From the NCBI RefSeq assembly GCF_020511115.1, contig NZ_JAJAVH010000001.1:124001-188000 (forward strand): DNA of 64,000 nucleotides. Direction: 5' to 3'. The notes beneath the pieces were generated by a model. That model ran no database searches. It was not told where the DNA came from and saw only the letters and a list, made by a program, of their open reading frames with translations. The position numbers and the translations under genes are program-made. Below, piece by piece: positions 26,712-34,708 of this stretch; the stretch's first letter is position 1, and each line of letters begins with the position of its first letter. This stretch comes from Luteimonas panaciterrae (lineage in GTDB: Bacteria > Pseudomonadota > Gammaproteobacteria > Xanthomonadales > Xanthomonadaceae).

Positions 26712-27898
26712 GTCGCGTTCCTCCGGGATTGCACTTGCGTCGCGACCGGCGTCCACACGCCGCCGCCGGCCGCGCTGGCGAGCATGGCGTCGATCGTGCA
26801 TTGCACGCGCAATGCATCCTCGAACGTGGCCACGGTCGGTGGCAGGGTATCGCCGTCCTCGGGCCAGCGCGCGATCGCGGCGTAGAGATCACGCATCAGA
26901 TTGCAGAACGCATCGCTCCAGGCTTCCTGATGGCCGCCAGGCAGACGCGCGTAAGGTTGTGCTTGTGGCGACAACAGGGCGGGATCTTTCTGCAGCAGTT
27001 CGTTGGCGCGATCGCTGTGACCGATCCAGAGTTCGTTCTGCGCTTCCTGACGCCACTTCATCGAACTGGCGGAGCCGCAGACTTCCAACACCAGATCATT
27101 CTTATGTCCGGCACAGACCTGGCCGGTCAGCAACATGCCGCGGGCACCGTTATCGAAGCGCAGCAGCACGGTGGCGAGATCTTCCAGCGTCATGTCGACC
27201 CACTCACTCGCGTCCAATTCATTCCCGGACACGAAGGTGCCCGTGGACTGCGTGGGTTTGCGTCGACGCGGCACCACCGTGACGGGATCGGCAAGCACGT
27301 GCGTGATGCTCAGGCCGGTCACGTGTTCGGCCAGATCGCACCAGTGCGAGCCGATGTCGGCAAGCGCCAGGGATGCGCCGTTTTGTTCCGGCTCTAGCCG
27401 CCAGGACCAGTCGCTGTCGTGCAACAGCCAGTCCTGCAGATATTGTCCGTGTACCAGATGCGGTATGCCGATCGCGCCTTCGGTGATGGCGATGCGTGCC
27501 TGCTGCACGAGCGGATTGCCGCGATAGTTGAACGTCACCGCGTGGAAAACGCCGGCGGCGCGTGCCGCATCGAGCAGTTCCCTGGATTGCTCGGCCGTGT
27601 CGGTAAGCGGCTTGTCGCAGATCACATGCTTGCCGTTCGCGACCGCCGCCATGGCGATCGCATGATGCAGGCGGTTGGGCGCGGCGATATGCACCACGTC
27701 GATGTGTGGATCCTCGACCAATGCGCGCCAATCGCCGTAAGCACGCGGAATGGCAAGCTCGCGCGCGCGCGTTTGCGCACGCGCGAGATCGCTGCCGGCC
27801 AACGCCGCCACTTCGACATGACCCAGGCGTCGGAACGCATCGACATGCCACGGGCCGATGAAGCCCGCGCCCACCAGACCGGCGCGCAAGCCACTCAC
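26708..27898 (-). CDS. Gfo/Idh/MocA family oxidoreductase (cytoplasmic)
   Basis: A 396-residue NAD(P)-dependent sugar oxidoreductase. The Rossmann motif GLVGAGFIGPWHVDAFRRL is at residues about 7-25. The conserved CDKPLTDT (EKP-like, catalytic Lys near residue 96) and the active-site region DIGSHWCDLAEHVTG with its His near residue 184 are present. It lacks a signal peptide. It overlaps by four bases both the upstream permease gene and the downstream TIM-barrel gene. Family members oxidise sugar or cyclitol hydroxyls, frequently at C3. With a DUF1080 protein nearby, a role in processing 3-keto sugars is plausible but inferred. Confidence 0.88.
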   Translation of the reverse strand: MSGLRAGLVGAGFIGPWHVDAFRRLGHVEVAALAGSDLARAQTRARELAIPRAYGDWRALVEDPHIDVVHIAAPNRLHHAIAMAAVANGKHVICDKPLTDTAEQSRELLDAARAAGVFHAVTFNYRGNPLVQQARIAITEGAIGIPHLVHGQYLQDWLLHDSDWSWRLEPEQNGASLALADIGSHWCDLAEHVTGLSITHVLADPVTVVPRRRKPTQSTGTFVSGNELDASEWVDMTLEDLATVLLRFDNGARGMLLTGQVCAGHKNDLVLEVCGSASSMKWRQEAQNELWIGHSDRANELLQKDPALLSPQAQPYARLPGGHQEAWSDAFCNLMRDLYAAIARWPEDGDTLPPTVATFEDALRVQCTIDAMLASAAGGGVWTPVATQVQSRRNAT

Positions 27899-29139
27899 GG
27901 CGTGGAGGCTCCCGTTTCGCTCTCGGGCAACCGCTTCGGTGCGCGATCGCGGAAAAACAGGGCGAACAACAGGAACACCGCGGCCGCGCCGATCGCCGGT
28001 ACCAGCCAGATCTGCGACCAGTCATGCGTGACCGGATCGCCACCGGCGCGATACGCGTCGACAACTCTTCCTGACAACCAGGAGCCGATCAGCATGCCGA
28101 CACCCCAAGTCACCAACGTCAGGAATCCTTGCGCGGAAGCGCGCAGATGCGCCGGCGCTTCGCGATCCACGTAGATCTGGCCGCTGACGAAGAAGAAGTC
28201 GTAGCAGACACCGTGCAGCAGGATGCCCAGATACAGCATCCACATCAGTTCGCCACTGTCACCCATCGCGAACAGTAGATAGCGCGCCGCCCACGCGGCC
28301 ATGCCGATCAGCAGCATCGCCTTGATGCCGAGGCGCCGGAAGAACAGTGGCATCGCCAGCATGAAGGCGATCTCGGACATCTGCCCGAAGGTCATCTTGC
28401 CGGCCGCATTGGGCACACCGATCTCGTTGAGGAAACCGTTGGTGAAGGCGTAGTAGAACTGCAGCGGGATGCAGACCAGCAGCGAGCCGATCATGAAGAT
28501 CGCGAACGAGCGGTCGCGCATCAATTGCAGCGCGTCCAAGCCAAGGAAATCACGCAAACTCGGTTTCTGCGCGCCTTCGGCCCGCGGCAGCGGCGGCGTA
28601 TGCGGCAACGCCAGCGAGAACAGACCCAGCACCACCAGCGCGATCGCCGAGACGTGGAACTGCGTAGCCACAGCCTCAGCATGCAGCACATAGCCGACCA
28701 GCCAGCCTGCGGCGATCCAGCCGATCGTGCCGAGCACGCGCACGCCAGGAAACTGCTGCTGCGGCTTGTCCATGTGGCAGAACGCGACCGCGTTGCTCAA
28801 GGCGATCGTCGGCATGAAGCACAGCATGTGTACCAGCAGTGCCACGTAGAACGGGACGAACGCGGTCTGGAGCGAGGCGTAGTACAGCGTGGCCGCACTG
28901 AGCAAGAACAGCACCGCCAGCGCGCGCTGGCTGGCGAACCAGCGATCCACCACGAGGCCAACGAACAAGGGCGAAACGATCGCGGCGATCGACGCCGTGC
29001 CGTAGGCCAGGCCTGTCTGCTCGCCGGAAAAGCGCAGAGTCTGCAGCAGATACGTCCCCATCGTGACCGTCCACGCGCCCCAGGCGAAATACTGCAGGAA
29101 CATCATGATCGACAGGCGGAGGCGGATCGATGGGGTCAT
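27895..29139 (-). CDS. MFS sugar/nucleoside:H+ symporter (NupG/XapB-like)
   Basis: A 414-residue inner-membrane carrier with 12 predicted helices, of the nucleoside:H+ symporter branch of the major facilitator superfamily. Landmarks are RLSIMMFLQYFAWGAWTVTMGTYL at the N-terminus, SPLFVGLVVDRWFASQR (the A-like loop) and FMPTIALSNAVAFCHM. The later GFLTLVTWGVGMLIGSWLSG and QIWLVPAIGAAAVFLLFALFF are also typical. Carriers of this branch are common in glycan-utilisation loci and often carry sugars rather than nucleosides, so the substrate here may be a keto-sugar or amino sugar. It overlaps the Gfo/Idh/MocA gene by four bases. Confidence 0.85.
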   Translation of the reverse strand: MTPSIRLRLSIMMFLQYFAWGAWTVTMGTYLLQTLRFSGEQTGLAYGTASIAAIVSPLFVGLVVDRWFASQRALAVLFLLSAATLYYASLQTAFVPFYVALLVHMLCFMPTIALSNAVAFCHMDKPQQQFPGVRVLGTIGWIAAGWLVGYVLHAEAVATQFHVSAIALVVLGLFSLALPHTPPLPRAEGAQKPSLRDFLGLDALQLMRDRSFAIFMIGSLLVCIPLQFYYAFTNGFLNEIGVPNAAGKMTFGQMSEIAFMLAMPLFFRRLGIKAMLLIGMAAWAARYLLFAMGDSGELMWMLYLGILLHGVCYDFFFVSGQIYVDREAPAHLRASAQGFLTLVTWGVGMLIGSWLSGRVVDAYRAGGDPVTHDWSQIWLVPAIGAAAVFLLFALFFRDRAPKRLPESETGASTP

Positions 29140-29209
29140 GGAGATGCCGTGGCGATGAAAGGATGTGTGCGTCGTGCGTGCGATGGAATCCTTCGATGTC
29201 TCTTCCGAT

Positions 29210-29935
29210 TTACAGCTCGCGGATGCGGATGTTGCGGTAACTCACTTCGTCGCCGTGATCCTGCAGGCCGATCACGCCGCTGCGCAGCATGGCGAAGGAC
29301 GGCCAGTCCTTGAACTTGCTTGCCGCCACGCGCGCCTTCCAGTCCGGCGATCCGATCTCGCAGTCGACCACTTTCTCGCCGTTGAGCCAGTGCTCGATGT
29401 GGTCGCCGCGCACGACGATCCGGGTCTCGTTCCATTCTCCGATCGGGCGTGTTGCGATCTTGTCAGGCGCGTACAGGCCGTAGAGGGCCGAGGCCCAGCG
29501 GTCGCGGCCGTTCTTGCCGTCGGGATGGCGGTCGTTGTCGAGCACCTGGTATTCGATCGCGGTGCGGTAGATCTCCGGTTCGGATTCGTCACCGCGATAG
29601 AAGATGCCGCTGTTGCCGCCTGGCGTGATCTTCCAGTCGATGCGCAATTCGAAATCACCGTAGCTGCGATCGCTGACCAGATCACCTCCGGCACCAGTCC
29701 GCACGATCGCGCCGTCGATGACCTGCCACCCCTGAATCGGCTGTCCCGGCTTGCGATAGCCATGCCAGCCGCGCAGCGTGCGTCCGTCGAACAGCGAAAC
29801 GAAACCCTCGCGTCGTTCGGCGCGGCTCAATCCGTCCTTCGGCGCGGGTGGCGCCGCGCTCGCGGAAGCTGCGAAGGACAGCAAAGTGCCCAGAACGATG
29901 CGCGACGAAAGATTGAACAAAGGAAAACGAATCAT
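29210..29935 (-). CDS. DUF1080 protein, 3-keto-disaccharide hydrolase family
   Basis: A 241-residue exported protein (signal peptide to about residue 27, SFAASASAA) with a laminin-G/concanavalin-like DUF1080 fold. Signatures are SLFDGRTLRGWHGYRKPG near residue 46, then DLVSDRSYGDFELRIDWKI, GGNSGIFYRGDESE, EYQVLDNDRHPDG, WNETRIVVRGDHIEHWLNGEKVVD and a C-terminal GLQDHGDEVSYRNIRIREL. The family is named for hydrolysis of 3-keto-glycosides, the cleavage step of redox-assisted glycan breakdown. Its ATG overlaps the ApbE stop by four bases. The periplasmic location fits processing of imported oligosaccharides. Confidence 0.88.
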   Translation of the reverse strand: MIRFPLFNLSSRIVLGTLLSFAASASAAPPAPKDGLSRAERREGFVSLFDGRTLRGWHGYRKPGQPIQGWQVIDGAIVRTGAGGDLVSDRSYGDFELRIDWKITPGGNSGIFYRGDESEPEIYRTAIEYQVLDNDRHPDGKNGRDRWASALYGLYAPDKIATRPIGEWNETRIVVRGDHIEHWLNGEKVVDCEIGSPDWKARVAASKFKDWPSFAMLRSGVIGLQDHGDEVSYRNIRIREL

Positions 29936-31059
29936 GGCACCCTCGATGATCTTGTCGAAGCGGACCGGCTCGAAATAGACCAGCCGTCCGCGACAGCGGT
30001 CACATGCGAGCGCGCTTGCCGCTCGCCGTCGTACACCAGTGGCGCGCGCTGCGGCCAACCGTCCGATGTGCGCACGTCCGTAGCGGCGCCCTCCGGCCTC
30101 TGCCGTTCCATGCGCATGGCCGCACCCGGCACGGATTCGACCAGACGCGTGCCCGCCTCCGGTCCGAGCAATGCAGCCGCGGTATCCAGGCCATCGGCGT
30201 CGATGCCACGGCGCGCGATCACGGTGGTGGCGCTACGTCCCTGCATCGGCCAGCCGCTGCGCGGATCGATCAGATGCGAGTAGCGCCGTCCGTCGACCTC
30301 GAACCATTGCTCGGCATCGCCGGCGGTGGAGATCGCGGCATGACGCAGCATCAGCGTCTGCTTGCGTACTTCGCGCGCGGGCGCCAGCGGGGCGATGCCC
30401 ACCCGCCATCCGGGTTCGCCCGGCGGCGCGTCGGATACCGCGATGTCTCCGCCGAGGCCGACCAGCGCCTGCGTCACGCCTTGCGCCGCGATCGCTGACA
30501 ACGCTTCGTCGGCCGCGTAACCCTTGGCGATGCCGCCGACGTCGAGACCGATGCCCGGGCGATCGATGCGAGCGGTGCGCGCGCGCGCATCCAGATGCAG
30601 GAAGCGATAGCCACCGTTCGCGCGCGCCTGCTCGACGCGTTCGCTTCGCGGCAATTCACTGAGCTTGCGCGCGCTGCGCCACAGGCGGGTGAGCGCGCCT
30701 TGGGTGACGTCGAAGGCACCGTCCGAGCGCTCGGCCACGGTTTGCGATGCCTGCAGTACACGGAACAGATCCTCGCCGACCGCCACTTCGCCTTGGCCGG
30801 CCCGTGCGGCCAGGCGCATCAGCTCGCTGTCCTCGCGGTAGTCACTCAGTTCGCGATCGAGCATGGCGATGCGATCGAAGCCCGCCTGCATGGCGCGTTC
30901 GGCGACGGCGGCATCAGCGGCATACACCACGATCAGCACGCGGGTGCCCATGTGTGCTTCGTGTCGTTCGTAACGCGTCAGCGATGGGCCGGCGAGCGCT
31001 GCCGGGATCATCGACGCCAGGGCGCCGAAGATCGACAGCGCGGCCAGCGCGCGCCTCAC
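29932..31059 (-). CDS. apbE: FAD:protein FMN transferase (ApbE family), exported
   Basis: A 375-residue ApbE-type flavin transferase that covalently attaches FMN to Thr/Ser of target proteins in the periplasm. Motifs are AHMGTRVLIVVYA near residue 35, SDYREDSELMRLA, GAFDVTQGALTRLWR, DVGGIAKGYAADEAL near 177, GLGGDIAV, ISTAGDAEQWF and YSHLIDPRSGWP. I chose the GTG at 31059, which overlaps the ThuA stop (GTGA), because it creates a clean signal peptide (MRRALAALSIFGALASMIPAALA). No flavinylation target with an FMN_bind domain is seen in the window, which makes its presence in a sugar operon odd. Confidence 0.87.
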   Translation of the reverse strand: MRRALAALSIFGALASMIPAALAGPSLTRYERHEAHMGTRVLIVVYAADAAVAERAMQAGFDRIAMLDRELSDYREDSELMRLAARAGQGEVAVGEDLFRVLQASQTVAERSDGAFDVTQGALTRLWRSARKLSELPRSERVEQARANGGYRFLHLDARARTARIDRPGIGLDVGGIAKGYAADEALSAIAAQGVTQALVGLGGDIAVSDAPPGEPGWRVGIAPLAPAREVRKQTLMLRHAAISTAGDAEQWFEVDGRRYSHLIDPRSGWPMQGRSATTVIARRGIDADGLDTAAALLGPEAGTRLVESVPGAAMRMERQRPEGAATDVRTSDGWPQRAPLVYDGERQARSHVTAVADGWSISSRSASTRSSRVP

Positions 31060-31862
31060 TCGCCCATCACCCACTGCAATCCGCCGATCAGGAAGCGCTG
31101 GAAGCGCGGATCGCGCCAGACCTCGGGTCGATGGCCGAGCGCGGAGTAGAACACGCGCCCCTTGCCCTGCGTGCGAGTCCAGGCCACGGCGAAATCGCCG
31201 TCCTTGCGATGGACCTTGGGATTGGTCAAGTCGACCGAACGCGTGTCGATGCTGAGCAGCACATGCACATCGGCGCGCGACCAGTCCTTGAACTGGTAGA
31301 TCTCGTCTGTGATCACGAAACTCCTGCCGAGATGGCGCGTGGCCGGATTCGCGCGATCCTCCACCTTCACCGTCACTTCCTGATGCCAGGGGTGCTCGTC
31401 GAAGTAGCCGCCGAGCATACGGCCGTATGCCGGCCACTGATAGAACGTATCACTGGCGCTGTGGATCCCGACGAATCCCTTGCCGCCTTCAACAAAGGCC
31501 AGCAGATCGCGCTTCTGACGTTCGTCGATCGGCAATTCGCCGGTGGTGTAGAACACGACCGCATCGAAGCGCGCCAGATGCGCGGCATCGAGCACGGCCG
31601 GATCGTGGCTGACGGTGACACGGAAGCGACCGGACTCCTCGCCGAGCTTGACCAGGATCTGTTCGGACTCCGGCACCACTTCGTGCTTGTAGCCGGCCGA
31701 ATAGGTGAAATACAGCACCGAGGGCACGGCCTTGCCCTTGCGATCGCGTTGCGCCGCATCCACCGGAAGCACGCCGAAGACGAAGAACAGCAGCGCGACG
31801 AATGGCAGTATCGAACTTCGCCAGTGCGACTTGCTGTTCGATAAGGATGCGCGATCGATCAT
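31056..31862 (-). CDS. ThuA domain protein
   Basis: A 268-residue exported ThuA-like protein (class I glutamine amidotransferase-like fold) with a signal or membrane segment at residues about 15-36. Core motifs are VLYFTYSAGYKHEVVPES, DAVVFYTTGELPIDERQK, FVEGGKGFVGIHSASDTFYQW, YGRMLGGYFDEHPWHQEVTVKVED, ITDEIYQFKDW, FAVAWTRTQGKGRVFYSALGH and FLIGGLQWVMGE. ThuA proteins were linked to trehalose/disaccharide use through 3-keto intermediates in rhizobia. It lies 8 bases after the Tat-exported oxidoreductase and is coupled to apbE. Its biochemical activity is not established. Confidence 0.88.
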   Translation of the reverse strand: MIDRASLSNSKSHWRSSILPFVALLFFVFGVLPVDAAQRDRKGKAVPSVLYFTYSAGYKHEVVPESEQILVKLGEESGRFRVTVSHDPAVLDAAHLARFDAVVFYTTGELPIDERQKRDLLAFVEGGKGFVGIHSASDTFYQWPAYGRMLGGYFDEHPWHQEVTVKVEDRANPATRHLGRSFVITDEIYQFKDWSRADVHVLLSIDTRSVDLTNPKVHRKDGDFAVAWTRTQGKGRVFYSALGHRPEVWRDPRFQRFLIGGLQWVMGE

Positions 31863-31870
31863 CGGTGCCC

Positions 31871-33190
31871 TCACGCCGGCTTCGGTTCGGTTTTGCCCGG
31901 CATGGCGACAGCCGGCACGGCGATCGTGCCGCTCAGGGCGAACGGACCCGGTGCGAGCGACTCCTGCGAATTCAACGCCTCCTCCCAAGTGACGCGGCCA
32001 CCGCTGTAGCCGGCCATGCGCCCCATGATCGCGGACAGCGTGGCTTCCGCCACCTGCCTGAGTTCGTTGAGCGGCTTGCCGCCGCGGATCGCCTGGACCA
32101 GATCGATGTGTTCCTGATAGTAGGGACTGGTGTCGTTCTCGGTCACGCGCGGATCGCGCTTCCAGGCGTTGGCGCCGGTGATGATGTGCTGATCGACCTG
32201 CGAGTTGCCGCGCGTGCCGACCAGCGCTTCGGAGATGTTGTTGGCGCAACCGTCGATCTGCCGGCACATGCTGATCATGTGCGCGCCGTTCGCATATTCG
32301 TAGTCGGTGGCGAAATGGTCGTACACGTTGCCGTACACCGTGTCGGTGCGAACCTGCCGTCCGGCCAGGCTCACCGCGCTGGCCGGATGCGCGTTCATCG
32401 CCCAGTTGATCACGTCGATGTTGTGGATGTGTTGTTCGACGATGATATCGCCGGACAGCCAGTTGAAATACGGCCAATTGCGCAACATCCACTCGCCGTC
32501 GCTCCAGGCCGGCTGCCGGTCGATATGCCACAGGCTGCCCTGGTTCCAGTAGGCGCGCGCCGCAACAATCTCGCCGATGGCGCCGTCGTGGATGCGCTTG
32601 ATGGTGTCGAGATAACCGGCCTGATGCCGGCGCTGCGTGCCGGCGGCGATCTTCAGACCTTTTTGATCGGCGATGTCGTGCAGCGCCAGCACCTGGCGCA
32701 CGCCGGGCGAATCGACGGCGATGGGCTTCTCGGTGAAGATGTGCTTGCCCGCCTCGACGGCGGCACGCAGATGCTCGGGACGAAACGCGGGCGGGCTGGC
32801 CAGGATCACATAGTTGATGTCCTCGGCCAGCACGTGCTGGTAGGCGTCGAGCCCGACGAAGCGGCGCTTCTTCGGCACGCCGAGCGACTTGCCGATCTTC
32901 GACTCGACCAGCGCGATGCTCTTGTCGATCCGCTCCTCGAACGCATCGCCGATGGCGACCACGCGCACGCCGGGCGCCGCGGCATGCAGGATGTTGCGCA
33001 ATGCGCCGGTGCCGCGATCACCGGCGCCGATCAGGCCGACGCGGATTTCATCGCTGCCGCGCGCGTAGGCCGTACCGAAGGTGGAGGAAGCCAGGCCGAT
33101 CGCCGCGGCCGTGCCAGCGCCGCGCTTGAGGAATTCACGGCGCAGCGGATCGAAGGGGGACGTTGCGGCGCGGCGGAATTCATCAGTCAT
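31871..33190 (-). CDS. Tat-exported Gfo/Idh/MocA family oxidoreductase
   Basis: A 439-residue sugar oxidoreductase with a twin-arginine leader (RREFLKRGAGTAAAIGLASS at residues about 17-36), implying export with bound cofactor. The Rossmann fold starts at IRVGLIGAGDRGTGALRNIL (about 49-68), EKPIAVD carries the conserved Lys, and HIHNIDVINWAMNAHP is the active-site region. Length and layout match the exported NAD(P)(H)-binding glycoside-oxidising Gfo/Idh/MocA proteins found beside DUF1080. It is probably the enzyme that oxidises a glycoside hydroxyl to the keto form in the periplasm; this is inferred from family and context. A 78-base gap separates it from the SUMF1-like gene. Confidence 0.88.
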   Translation of the reverse strand: MTDEFRRAATSPFDPLRREFLKRGAGTAAAIGLASSTFGTAYARGSDEIRVGLIGAGDRGTGALRNILHAAAPGVRVVAIGDAFEERIDKSIALVESKIGKSLGVPKKRRFVGLDAYQHVLAEDINYVILASPPAFRPEHLRAAVEAGKHIFTEKPIAVDSPGVRQVLALHDIADQKGLKIAAGTQRRHQAGYLDTIKRIHDGAIGEIVAARAYWNQGSLWHIDRQPAWSDGEWMLRNWPYFNWLSGDIIVEQHIHNIDVINWAMNAHPASAVSLAGRQVRTDTVYGNVYDHFATDYEYANGAHMISMCRQIDGCANNISEALVGTRGNSQVDQHIITGANAWKRDPRVTENDTSPYYQEHIDLVQAIRGGKPLNELRQVAEATLSAIMGRMAGYSGGRVTWEEALNSQESLAPGPFALSGTIAVPAVAMPGKTEPKPA

Positions 33191-33268
33191 GTCTGGCTTC
33201 CTCCATAAGGAATCGTTGGGTTTTGTCGATGCAATGCGCGACCGGGATCGACTCACTCGCCGCGCGTG

Positions 33269-34288
33269 TCATTCATTCGGGCTGGCGCGCGTCACCTTCG
33301 ACTTGAAATCTTTCAGCGCCGGCGTGTCATCGTCGACGCGCACGATGCGGAAACCGACGAAGGTCGCATCGGTGTGCCACCAGATGCTTTGCGGTTCCTG
33401 CGGATCGCGCCGGCTCCAGGCCGGTTTGGATGCGCGGCGGGCGGCGCTGCGCAGGTGTTCGGCATCGTCCTCGAAGGAACCGCCGCGCACCACGTGCGGA
33501 TAGCGCGCCGCGTCCGGCATCGCCACCGGATTTCTGGCCGCCTTGCCCTTCAGCGCGGCATAGCGCTTGGGGTCGTAGCGATCCAGCGTCCACTCGGCGA
33601 CGTTGCCGTGCATGTCATAGAGGCCGAAGGCATTGGGCTGCTTGCTGCCCACCGCATGCGGCACGCTGTTGGCGTTGTCGGCGTACCACGCGCTGTTCGC
33701 CAGCGATGCCGCCTGTGCGCCGGAGGACCACGGCGTTTCGGTGCCGGCGCGCGCTGCGTATTCCCATTCGGCCTCGGTGGGCAGGCGATAGTGATGGCCG
33801 GTCTTGGCCGAGAGCCAGCGGCAATATTCGGCCGCCGCATGCCAGGTCATGCCGATCGCGGGCTGGCGTCCCTTGCCGAACCCCCATGACTCATCCGCGT
33901 AGGGAGGCGTCGGGCCGGTCACCGCGTCGGTGGGCGCGTCGGCGCCCTTGCTCAGCTTCGGCGCTTGCTTGCGGAACTGGTCGTACTCGTCCCAGGTGAC
34001 TTCGTATTTGCCGATCCAGAACGCGCCGACGCTGACCTCCGCCTGCGGGCCTTCGTCTCCACCACGCCCGCTCTCCGATGCCGGGCTGCCCATGCGGAAA
34101 CGGCCGGCGGGGATCGGCACCATGTCGAAACGCACCTGCGAGCCCGGAACCGTTTCGGTGTAGGGCTTGAGTTCGGCGGGAGACGGCTCCTTCGCGCAGG
34201 CCCATGTGCTCAGCAGTCCGAGCATCGGAACGCAGATCGCGATGCGGAGGAGGCGAGAGCCCGTCGCCGCGGCTGTCGAAAGCGCCAT
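33269..34288 (-). CDS. SUMF1/FGE-fold protein lacking the catalytic cysteines
   Basis: A 339-residue exported protein (signal peptide around residues 12-31, TWACAKEPS; a weak lipobox is possible) with the FGE-sulfatase/SUMF1 fold. Signatures are FRMGSPASESGRGGDEGPQ, FWIGKYEVTWDEYDQF, PAIGMTWHAAAEYCRWLSAKTG, YRLPTEAEWEYAARAG, FGLYDMHGNVAEWTLDRY, VVRGGSFEDD, RSAARR and VGFRIVR. Formylglycine-generating enzymes need a cysteine pair in the segment after RGGS; here it reads FEDDAEHLRSAARR with no cysteine. No sulfatase is in the window. It is therefore unlikely to make formylglycine and may be a binding or structural partner. It is the first gene of the long minus-strand run. Confidence 0.85.
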   Translation of the reverse strand: MALSTAAATGSRLLRIAICVPMLGLLSTWACAKEPSPAELKPYTETVPGSQVRFDMVPIPAGRFRMGSPASESGRGGDEGPQAEVSVGAFWIGKYEVTWDEYDQFRKQAPKLSKGADAPTDAVTGPTPPYADESWGFGKGRQPAIGMTWHAAAEYCRWLSAKTGHHYRLPTEAEWEYAARAGTETPWSSGAQAASLANSAWYADNANSVPHAVGSKQPNAFGLYDMHGNVAEWTLDRYDPKRYAALKGKAARNPVAMPDAARYPHVVRGGSFEDDAEHLRSAARRASKPAWSRRDPQEPQSIWWHTDATFVGFRIVRVDDDTPALKDFKSKVTRASPNE

Positions 34289-34403
34289 TCGCCGAGCGCT
34301 GCCAGCCCCCACGGGGGACGGGGACGGCGCGCGGACGCGGGCAAGATGGCATGGCGGTCGACAGCGTGCGATCACTCGATCCCCTTCGAAAGCAGGCCGG
34401 ACC

Positions 34404-34418
34404 AATGGTCCAACCTTT
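34404..34418. promoter_or_regulatory. GntR (FadR-type) operator upstream of the SUMF1-led operon
   Basis: AATGGTCCAACCTTT differs by one base from the site next to the gntR gene (42439). It lies 116 bases before the start at 34288. Confidence 0.65.
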
Positions 34419-34526
34419 TCGCGCATGCACGCCCCGCTTCTCTTGGGTCGCCACGGCATGGAAACGAAACCGCGATCCCTCCAGGCCCGCAGCGGACAGA
34501 CCATAACGGCAAAATTCGGCCTTAAT

Positions 34527-34542
34527 TGTGATTTAAATCACA
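34527..34542. promoter_or_regulatory. Perfect CRP/Clp-type binding site
   Basis: TGTGATTTAAATCACA is an exact TGTGA-N6-TCACA palindrome, and the symmetry extends three bases further on each side (34524-34545, 22 bases in all). It lies between two divergent glycan-degradation operons. CRP and the xanthomonad homologue Clp use this consensus, so catabolite-type or global control is likely. Confidence 0.8.
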
Positions 34543-34677
34543 ATTTACATCGATCTAATCGCTGAGACTGCGGTGCCAGGGCGCAACCTGTGAAGGACAG
34601 CACCGAAGCGTTTCAGCCGGTCACGGTGATCGCCTTCGGCTGATCCTAGGTTTCCCGCCGGCCATTCATGGGTATAA

Positions 34678-34692
34678 ATTGGTCCAACCAAT
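34678..34692. promoter_or_regulatory. GntR (FadR-type) operator upstream of the GH29 pair
   Basis: ATTGGT-CCA-ACCAAT is a perfect inverted repeat starting at the end of a TATAAA element and ending 16 bases before the GH29 start, a position suited to repression. Confidence 0.75.
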
Positions 34693-34708
34693 GGGCCAAT
34701 GAGGGCGT

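Larger units (their letters stand above)
34289..34708. promoter_or_regulatory. Divergent promoter region with two GntR operators and a CRP/Clp site
   Basis: A 420-base divergent region between the SUMF1-led operon and the GH29 pair. It contains two GntR-type palindromes (34404-34418 and 34678-34692) and a perfect CRP-type palindrome (34527-34542), plus a TATAAA element at 34673 immediately before the second GntR site. No gene is present. Confidence 0.75.

Noticed and set aside
33269..34288. Annotation as a formylglycine-generating sulfatase-modifying enzyme
   Set aside because: The cysteines needed for copper binding and oxidation are absent and no sulfatase is encoded nearby.
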